DNA from: Coraliomargarita sp. CAG:312
Lineage (GTDB): Bacteria > Verrucomicrobiota > Verrucomicrobiia > Opitutales > Intestinicryptomonadaceae
Direction: 5' to 3'
Length of the DNA: 10,616 nt
Assembly: GCA_000438015.1 (NCBI GenBank)
Contig: FR901635.1
Coordinates: 1 to 10,616, forward strand
Shown: piece after piece, positions 6,999 through 10,616 of the stretch
How positions within the stretch are numbered: position 1 is the first letter of the stretch
How the letters are laid out: every line of letters begins with the position of its first letter
Notes under the pieces: generated by a model
Seen by the model: only the letters and a program-made list of their open reading frames with translations
Database searches by the model: none
Told to the model about the DNA's origin: nothing
Made by a program: the position numbers and the translations under genes

Positions 6999-8066
6999 TT
7001 AGAATGTAAAATCGTCGTTATTCCTTAAAGATAAAGCAAAACTCTCCAAAAGTTTTACGCACGATTCGATATCATTTAAGTCTGCAACTTCTCCGGGAGT
7101 GTGCATATATCTCAAGGGAATCCCGACAAGGCCAGTAGCCACTCCCCCGCGCGCCATTTGCATTATTCTTGCGTCCGTTCCGGTTGGGCGGCTCTCGGCG
7201 CTAATTTGGTAAGATATTTTTAAAGAATCGGCGCACGAGACAAGGCGCTCAAACACTTTAGGATTTATATTTGGGCCTCTAGATATTACAGGCCCCGCGC
7301 CAAGTTTTATAGAACCGAATCTACGTTTGTCGCAGCTGGGGAAATCGGTTGCGTGGTCTACATCGATTGCAATTCCGACATCCGGGTTTACCGCATAGGC
7401 GGCGGGCCACGCTCCGCGGGTTCCTATTTCCTCCTGGGTAGTAGCCACTGACACAACTTTGAATTCCGGTTTTGACGCCGACTTAGCAAGTCTGCGTATA
7501 ACTTCAAAAGCGCAATAACATCCGGCTCTATCATCAAACGCCCTGGCAGTGCAGCGCGAGGATGAAAGCTTGCGCACCACCGTATCGTAAACGACAGGAT
7601 CTCCGATGGAAACCAAAGCGCGCGCCTCGTCTGCGCTTGAAACTCCTATATCAATCCAAACTTGATGGGTTTCAGGCACTTCTTTTCTTTCTTTGGCGTC
7701 CATAAGATGGACGGCGCGCTTTCCTGTCACGCCGTAAACATAACCGTTTTTTGTCATTATGGCAACCCGCCTGCCAGAAAGCATTATGTTGTCGTGGCCT
7801 CCAAGCTGTTCAAAAAATATGAAACCGTCGTCGTCTATGTATGAGACTATAAATCCGATTTCGTCCATATGCCCCGCCAGCATAAGCGTGCGGTCGCCGC
7901 CGCCAAAAGCCGCGATTCTATTTCCCAAAACATCGCGGGAGACATCGGCGACTCCCCCGATATATTTTTCAACAATGTCTGCAGCCTCCCTTTCTGTCCC
8001 TGTGGGGGAACGCGAACGCAAGAGCTCCAAAAGAAATTCGTCCATTTCAAAATGATTCATAACCAT
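6999..8066 (-). CDS. M42 family metallopeptidase (glutamyl aminopeptidase/FrvX-like)
   Basis: 355 residues, the typical M42 length. M42 enzymes are di-metal aminopeptidases that form large tetrahedral oligomers and trim peptides in the cytoplasm. The metal and catalytic motifs are all present: GHMDE (His66, Asp68), AFDDRAG (Asp178), TQEEIG (Glu212 as general base, Glu213 as ligand), IDVDHA (Asp235) and RYMHTPGE (His322). The N-terminal LLRSRSPTGTEREAADIVEKY and the GPVISRGPNINPKVF stretch (258-272) are also family-typical. There is no signal peptide. The first ATG at 8066 and a second at 8060 (codon 3) are equally possible; neither has an SD. It begins 31 bases after the lipoprotein gene and ends one base before hemD. 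Peptide specificity (Glu, Lys or broad) cannot be read from the sequence. Confidence 0.93.
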   Translation of the reverse strand: MVMNHFEMDEFLLELLRSRSPTGTEREAADIVEKYIGGVADVSRDVLGNRIAAFGGGDRTLMLAGHMDEIGFIVSYIDDDGFIFFEQLGGHDNIMLSGRRVAIMTKNGYVYGVTGKRAVHLMDAKERKEVPETHQVWIDIGVSSADEARALVSIGDPVVYDTVVRKLSSSRCTARAFDDRAGCYCAFEVIRRLAKSASKPEFKVVSVATTQEEIGTRGAWPAAYAVNPDVGIAIDVDHATDFPSCDKRRFGSIKLGAGPVISRGPNINPKVFERLVSCADSLKISYQISAESRPTGTDARIMQMARGGVATGLVGIPLRYMHTPGEVADLNDIESCVKLLESFALSLRNNDDFTF

Positions 8067-8097
8067 ATCAATATCGAAACAATTTTAGCTGTTTTAA

Positions 8098-9348
8098 TTA
8101 TTCCGCCTCCCCGCGCAGCTGCGTAATTGAAATTCCGGCCAATTTATATGATATCAACCCCAAGTCATATTCCGAACCGTGGAAGTGGAATGTCCTTTGA
8201 AGATGGAATTGGCTCTTGCCTGCGGCAAGTTCAAGAGCGGGTGAATATGTCGATATTTCATAAAACGGCGCAGCAACCATGGAAGTTCTGGCAAGAGGAC
8301 CGTTGTTATAAAGGCTTATCGCATCGCCATCAAACATTTCCGAATTTCTGCGCCAAGAGTTTGCCAAATACCCGCGCAGTCCGGAAGGCTTAATGTACAT
8401 TACCACTGTCAAAAGATTATTTGCGACATCGTAAGAGAGAATAATTCCCTCGCTGCGGCGAGGAGAAATTCCTATTCCGGAGCGGTTTTGCCCGTCGCAT
8501 TTTAACTGGACATAATCCGGAGCAATGACAAGCCTGCCCGAAGTCTGGGTTCCAAGCGACTCAAAATAATTGTCGCGCACAATATCGCCAAGCTTTGAAG
8601 GCTCGCCCGGGCGGTAAGGCACAAAAACCCTCACGGTTTTATTTGCATTAAAACAGGATTGCACGCTTAAATTCAGCATTCCAGTTTTGTCGTTCCATTT
8701 TTCGCTGCCTAGATTCGTTATTTTATTGAAGGACTGGAAAGCCACAATCTCCAATGAATCTGGAATTTCTATTCCCAGAATTTCCCCTACATTTTGGCGC
8801 GTCAATACCGATATTTCGCGTTCTAAACGAACTTTAAACTTTGTTCCCGTTATGTTTTCAATATCGGCTACCTTTTCCAATTTTGCCTGATTTTTATTCC
8901 TTCCGACGAGAGTCCATGGCTCTGACGAAATTGCCTCCGGAATCCTCCAATTTTCCTGGTTCATAATGGAACCGTTTGGAAAGAATATGGAAAAATCTCC
9001 TCCTTGCGGGCCAAGCCATAGCCTATCTTCTCCGCCAAGGTCTGAAACCTGGCGGTCGGCATTCGTGTCCGTAATAAGGCGTTTGTTCATCCATCCTAGG
9101 CTTGGCGATTCAGCGCCGCCATAAGTCGAAGTCAACACCCTTCCCTGCAGCTGCGGGGAAACCGCAATTAAAGAATCTCCTTCGCCTAGCAGAATTGCAT
9201 TAACCCCGTATTTGGAAAAAAACGACAAATCTTGCCCAAAAAGCGGCAATTTTGCGCTGTTGTCGTTTAGGGAAGATTCGTCTATAAGACCGCATGCCGA
9301 GATTAAGAAAGCGGAGGTTATGACAGCCGTTAACCTAAAAATTTTCAT
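8098..9348 (-). CDS. Lipoprotein resembling the DUF6786 family
   Basis: 416 residues. Residues 1-19 are a lipoprotein signal: MKIFR, a hydrophobic stretch, then the lipobox LISAC with Cys19, followed by Gly. The mature part shows LQGRVLTSTYG (67-77), SLGWMNKRLI, LGGEDRLWLGPQGGDFSIFF (104-123) and ENWRIPEAI, an order I recall from DUF6786 proteins, common in Bacteroidota and related groups. The fold looks all-beta, possibly a sugar-binding or galactose-mutarotase-like sandwich, but no catalytic residues can be assigned. The family link is from memory and needs a profile search. No SD lies before the ATG at 9348, which is preceded by an A-rich run. It heads a run of four closely spaced minus-strand genes. 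Confidence 0.7.
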   Translation of the reverse strand: MKIFRLTAVITSAFLISACGLIDESSLNDNSAKLPLFGQDLSFFSKYGVNAILLGEGDSLIAVSPQLQGRVLTSTYGGAESPSLGWMNKRLITDTNADRQVSDLGGEDRLWLGPQGGDFSIFFPNGSIMNQENWRIPEAISSEPWTLVGRNKNQAKLEKVADIENITGTKFKVRLEREISVLTRQNVGEILGIEIPDSLEIVAFQSFNKITNLGSEKWNDKTGMLNLSVQSCFNANKTVRVFVPYRPGEPSKLGDIVRDNYFESLGTQTSGRLVIAPDYVQLKCDGQNRSGIGISPRRSEGIILSYDVANNLLTVVMYIKPSGLRGYLANSWRRNSEMFDGDAISLYNNGPLARTSMVAAPFYEISTYSPALELAAGKSQFHLQRTFHFHGSEYDLGLISYKLAGISITQLRGEAE

Positions 9349-9475
9349 TTTTTTAATCTGCCAAATCCGTTTGCTGTCTTCAACTCTTTTTTATGAGGTT
9401 GCGCAAAAAAACTTTACCCTTCCGAATCCTAAAACCGTAGGCGGAGGCACTTTAATCGCACAGGAGGCTAAAAGC

Positions 9476-9604
9476 AATTTCCAAACTTTTTAGCTTTGGT
9501 ATTACTTGAAGTGCCATCGATGCTAGCCTTAAATCAAGAAATTTTACAAAACGTCCTCAAACGATTGAATAAAGCTTGACTTCTATATAAAAATTTCCAA
9601 ACTT
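9476..9604. repeat. Pair of 13-base direct repeats
   Basis: AATTTCCAAACTT occurs exactly at 9476-9488 and again at 9592-9604. A related AAATTTTCCAAATAATT sits near 9768-9784. These could be regulator sites or chance in AT-rich DNA. Confidence 0.35.
9520..9579 (+). CDS. Possible tiny ORF, 19 codons
   Basis: ATG at 9520 to TGA at 9577-9579 encodes MLALNQEILQNVLKRLNKA, an amphipathic helix-like peptide. The frame is open back to 9472 and includes GTG (9511) and TTG (9496). There is no good SD at these starts; the only strong one (AGGAGG at 9462) is too far away. It lies 58 bases before the strong hairpin at 9638. It may well be chance and is listed only because the region is otherwise empty. 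Confidence 0.15.
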   Translation: MLALNQEILQNVLKRLNKA

Positions 9605-9637
9605 AGGCACAATTTCTCATAATCCCATAAAATATTC

Positions 9638-9666
9638 GGGCGTCCGACTTAAAAAATCGGACGCCC
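9638..9666. terminator. Strong 10-bp GC-rich hairpin, terminator-like
   Basis: GGGCGTCCGA (9638-9647), nine-base loop CTTAAAAAA, TCGGACGCCC (9657-9666), a perfect stem. On the plus strand it is followed by TCATTGTTTATT; on the minus strand by GAATATTTTAT. Neither is a clean U-run, so the direction is not fixed. No annotated gene ends here, which makes a terminator odd unless a small transcript comes from this gap. It could instead be an RNA element. Confidence 0.5.
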
Positions 9667-9675
9667 TCATTGTTT

Positions 9676-9709
9676 ATTGCCCATAAATCCAACACAAAAT
9701 CTGGGCAAT
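9676..9709. repeat. 8-bp perfect inverted repeat next to the hairpin
   Basis: ATTGCCCA (9676-9683) and TGGGCAAT (9702-9709) with an 18-base loop, nine bases to the right of the strong hairpin. Together they could form two adjacent stem-loops in one RNA. Confidence 0.4.
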
Positions 9710-9879
9710 CATACTAAAAAAGAAATCTTAAATCAAATTACATGCGCGTATTAAAATCTTGCGGCTTAAATTTTCCAAATAATTTGCCTAAACTGCGGAA
9801 ATAAATTGCCCCCCCGTTTAAATAAATTCAGGCAACAATTTTTATCTGTCTGAACCTATATGCGGGAATGTCTTTCAGT

Positions 9880-9908
9880 TTGACATGCTAAAAAATGAAA
9901 ATTTTAAA
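9880..9908 (+). promoter_or_regulatory. Candidate promoter of rpmI-rplT
   Basis: A perfect TTGACA (9880-9885), a 17-base spacer and TTTAAA (9903-9908, four of six to TATAAT). It predicts a leader of about 60 bases before the rpmI ATG. The surrounding AT-rich DNA makes the -10 box uncertain. Confidence 0.5.
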
Positions 9909-9975
9909 AATTTTTCTTTACAGAAAATTAAATGAGTATTTCATAACAGACTTTCATTTCTAAAACATTAGAAAA

Positions 9976-10167
9976 ATGCAAAAAACAAAGAAATCAATAG
10001 CTAAACGCTTCAAGATTACAGCTTCCGGCAAGGTTTTGCGCAGAAGCCCGGGCAAGCGCCACCTGCTTTCGGCAAAAACGATAAAGCAGAAACGCGCGGC
10101 GGGCCACGACAAGCCTGTGACTCCCGGAGTCGCGTCAAATGTGAAAAAGGCAATGCCTTTTGCTTAA
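9976..10167 (+). CDS. rpmI: 50S ribosomal protein L35
   Basis: 63 residues, the usual size of L35, a small basic protein of the large ribosomal subunit. It carries the family pattern: KTKKSIAKRFKITASGKVLR (3-22), then RSPGKRHLLSAKT and KQKRAAG. The order rpmI then rplT, 73 bases apart, is standard. The ATG at 9976 has no SD within the usual distance, although the upstream leader has one AT-rich inverted repeat (AAATGAAA 9893-9900 with TTTCATTT 9952-9959). In many bacteria infC comes first; here the upstream 600 bases hold no gene, so infC is elsewhere. Confidence 0.95.
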   Translation: MQKTKKSIAKRFKITASGKVLRRSPGKRHLLSAKTIKQKRAAGHDKPVTPGVASNVKKAMPFA

Positions 10168-10228
10168 TTTTGAAGAGAAACAATAACAGCCAAAAGGGTG
10201 AAGGCGACCCCCAGGCAATAAATCAAAT

Positions 10229-10233
10229 AGGAG
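10229..10233 (+). promoter_or_regulatory. rplT: Shine-Dalgarno site of rplT
   Basis: AGGAG (10229-10233), seven bases before the rplT ATG. The 73-base gap also contains GGGT...ACCC (near 10196-10210), a four-bp pairing that is too weak to call a regulatory structure, although L20 is known to control its own operon in other bacteria. Confidence 0.65.
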
Positions 10234-10240
10234 AAAAAAC

Positions 10241-10600
10241 ATGCCAAAAGTAACAAGTTCAGTTGCCTCTCGCAAACGCAGGGCACGCACTTTAAAAGCG
10301 GCAAAAGGATATTTTGGAAACAAATCGCGCCTTTTCCGCTATGCAAAAGACGCTGTTCAACACGCAGGAAAATACGCATATAGAGACCGCAGGGTACGCA
10401 GGCGCGAATTCCGCAGACTCTGGATAGCCCGCATCAATGCGGCCTGCCGCGCAGCCGGATTGAAATACAGCTTATTTATGGCCGGACTTAAAGCCATGAA
10501 TATAGAAATGGACAGAAAACAGCTTTCCGAACTGGCCATTAATGACGAAGCCGCATTTGCTGCTCTCGTAAAGAAAGTTATTGATACAATAAAAAAATAG
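10241..10600 (+). CDS. rplT: 50S ribosomal protein L20
   Basis: 119 residues, the normal length. L20 binds 23S rRNA early in large-subunit assembly and, in several bacteria, represses its own message. The diagnostic basic N-terminus is present (SVASRKRRARTLKAAKGYFG, about 7-26), followed by KYAYRDRRVRRREFRRLW (44-61), IARINAACRAAGLKYSLFM and the C-terminal helix ending VIDTIKK. The start is set by a clear SD. It lies 73 bases after rpmI and must share its transcript. After the TAG at 10598-10600 only 16 bases remain, with no terminator, so the transcript may continue beyond the window. Confidence 0.96.
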   Translation: MPKVTSSVASRKRRARTLKAAKGYFGNKSRLFRYAKDAVQHAGKYAYRDRRVRRREFRRLWIARINAACRAAGLKYSLFMAGLKAMNIEMDRKQLSELAINDEAAFAALVKKVIDTIKK

Positions 10601-10616
10601 TCTTTCTCAAATAAAA

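Larger units (their letters stand above)
9349..9975. other. 627-base intergenic region between the lipoprotein gene and rpmI
   Basis: AT-rich and without a recognisable gene. It holds a bent hairpin candidate (9418-9447), an AGGAGG at 9462-9467 on the plus strand, a 13-base direct repeat (9476-9488 and 9592-9604), one very short ORF (9520-9579), a strong 10-bp hairpin (9638-9666), an 8-bp inverted repeat (9676-9709) and the rpmI promoter (9880-9908). No tRNA, and no SRP, tmRNA or 6S RNA signature, was seen. Confidence 0.5.

Noticed and set aside
9576..9589. TTGACT next to TATATA, looking like promoter elements
   Set aside because: The two boxes are only two bases apart, far from the required spacing of about 17.
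9674..9712. Minus-strand 12-codon ORF reading into the strong hairpin
   Set aside because: It has no SD and falls within an inverted repeat; too short to support.
10196..10210. GGGT/ACCC pairing between rpmI and rplT as an L20 binding structure
   Set aside because: Only four base pairs; not enough to claim an autoregulatory element.

Overview
The window looks like one contig of a Gram-negative bacterium with moderate GC and AT-rich gaps. Secreted proteins have Sec signals, one protein is a lipoprotein, and several starts lack a Shine-Dalgarno (SD) sequence. The mix of paired CsgG-like periplasmic proteins, large secreted beta-helix glycosidase-like proteins and a DUF6786-like lipoprotein would fit the Verrucomicrobiota/PVC group or a related lineage. 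This is an inference from gene content only; no rRNA is present to settle it.

Layout. Eight genes lie on the minus strand between position 1 and 9348, and two lie on the plus strand at the right end. Read in the direction of minus-strand transcription (right to left), they are: a lipoprotein (8098-9348), an M42 metallopeptidase (6999-8066), uroporphyrinogen-III synthase hemD (6212-6997), a DUF2147-like exported protein (5618-6175), two tandem paralogous secreted right-handed beta-helix proteins with a GH110/GH28-like Asp triad (3644-5323 and 1949-3631), and two adjacent CsgG-like exported proteins (571-1767 and 1-545, the latter cut by the window edge). The first four sit 31, 1 and 36 bases apart and may be one transcription unit. 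The paralog pair is 12 bases apart after a 294-base gap. The CsgG-like pair has its own strong-looking promoter, placed so that the message would be leaderless.

On the plus strand, rpmI (L35) and rplT (L20) form the usual ribosomal-protein pair. A perfect TTGACA lies upstream of rpmI, and infC is not in the window. Between the divergent lipoprotein gene and rpmI lies a 627-base gap without an evident conserved gene. It holds a strong 10-bp hairpin, a second 8-bp inverted repeat, a 13-base direct repeat and one tiny ORF.

How the genes work together. The beta-helix pair, and perhaps the lipoprotein, point to extracellular or periplasmic carbohydrate handling, probably of a galactose- or uronate-containing glycan. 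The hemD, M42, rpmI and rplT genes are housekeeping. I saw no CRISPR array, insertion sequence, tRNA or phage gene. The most notable features are the patchwork of near-identical DNA between the two beta-helix genes, the leaderless promoter, and the hairpin-bearing 627-base gap.
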